Positions 5,819 to 5,983 of a DNA stretch of 5,983 bases are shown here, one piece after another. The notes under the pieces are model-generated. The model made no database searches and was not told the origin of the DNA. It saw nothing but the letters and a program-made list of their open reading frames with translations. Every line of letters begins with the position of its first letter. The first letter of the stretch is position 1. A program made the translations under genes and the position numbers. This DNA comes from Planctomycetaceae bacterium (GTDB lineage: Bacteria; Planctomycetota; Planctomycetia; Pirellulales; Thermoguttaceae). The stretch spans positions 1 through 5,983 of the forward strand of contig JAITQV010000054.1 of assembly GCA_031288765.1 (NCBI GenBank), read 5' to 3'.

Positions 5819-5983
5819 TCAAAAGTATGGATATGTTACCCAATGCATTAGTAGTTCAATGCAGGGGAAAAACATGGCAAAAACGACAAAAACAATGAAA
5901 CATAAAAAAATAAAACAGATAACCGGAATGAAAATCATCGTAAAAAGGAAAATGATATCGGATTGGTCTTTTTCAAGTATATC
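5819..5983 (-). CDS. 3' end of a gspF-like duplicate (partial; possible pseudogene)
   Basis: Reading in from the right edge, 54 codons stay open to a TGA at 5819-5821. They begin DILEKDQSDI and continue as one hydrophobic helix. This matches the end of the intact gspF from codon 282 on: 28 of 44 residues are identical, and about 107 of 132 bases match with no gap at a constant offset of 1691 bases. Similarity fades after about 5862. The final LITALSG shared in spirit by both intact GspF proteins is replaced by LLMHWVTYPYF. Of the changed codons, about 16 are replacements and only about six silent, so purifying selection appears weak. This is either the tail of a full third GspF paralogue or a decaying fragment; the window ends too soon to tell. 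The homology is certain, the functional status is not. Confidence 0.75.
   Translation of the reverse strand, partial: DILEKDQSDIIFLFTMIFIPVICFIFLCFIVFVVFAMFFPCIELLMHWVTYPYF

Overview
The window looks like a low-GC (roughly 40 % by eye) member of the Planctomycetota. The main reason is the leftmost gene, a DUF1559-type prepilin-like protein with an FTLVELLVVIAII N-terminus and a C-terminal H-x9-DG box; this family is greatly expanded in, and nearly diagnostic of, planctomycetes. Finer placement, such as a host- or gut-associated lineage, cannot be supported from the sequence.

Every gene I can support is on the minus strand, so transcription runs right to left. From the right edge: (i) the last 54 codons of a gene entering from outside, a diverged copy of the 3' end of gspF (5819-5983); (ii) a small PD-(D/E)XK nuclease-like protein (5213-5698); (iii) a GspF inner-membrane platform protein (4140-5135) behind a plausible sigma-70 promoter (5162-5190); (iv) a second, longer GspF-like protein (2909-4072); (v) three small prepilin-like proteins in the order expected for GspI-, GspJ- and GspK-type minor pseudopilins (2359-2823, 1784-2362, 1278-1721); (vi) the DUF1559 protein (266-1276). 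Positions 1-265 hold no gene but carry four small hairpins with different stems and a shared loop.

The GspF-to-DUF1559 block reads as one operon for a type II secretion / type IV pilus-like machine. The two GspF proteins would form the membrane platform, the I/J/K-like proteins the pseudopilus tip, and the DUF1559 protein may be the repeating or accessory pilin. Junctions are tight: the I-like and J-like genes overlap by 4 bases (ATGA), and one base separates the K-like stop from the DUF1559 start. The ATPase (GspE), prepilin peptidase, secretin (GspD) and GspC/L/M partners are not in the window and may lie outside it.

I see no clear new defence system or mobile element. The points most worth a second look are the gspF 3' duplication flanking the nuclease-like gene, the variable-stem hairpin cluster, and the non-canonical cleavage region of the I-like prepilin.
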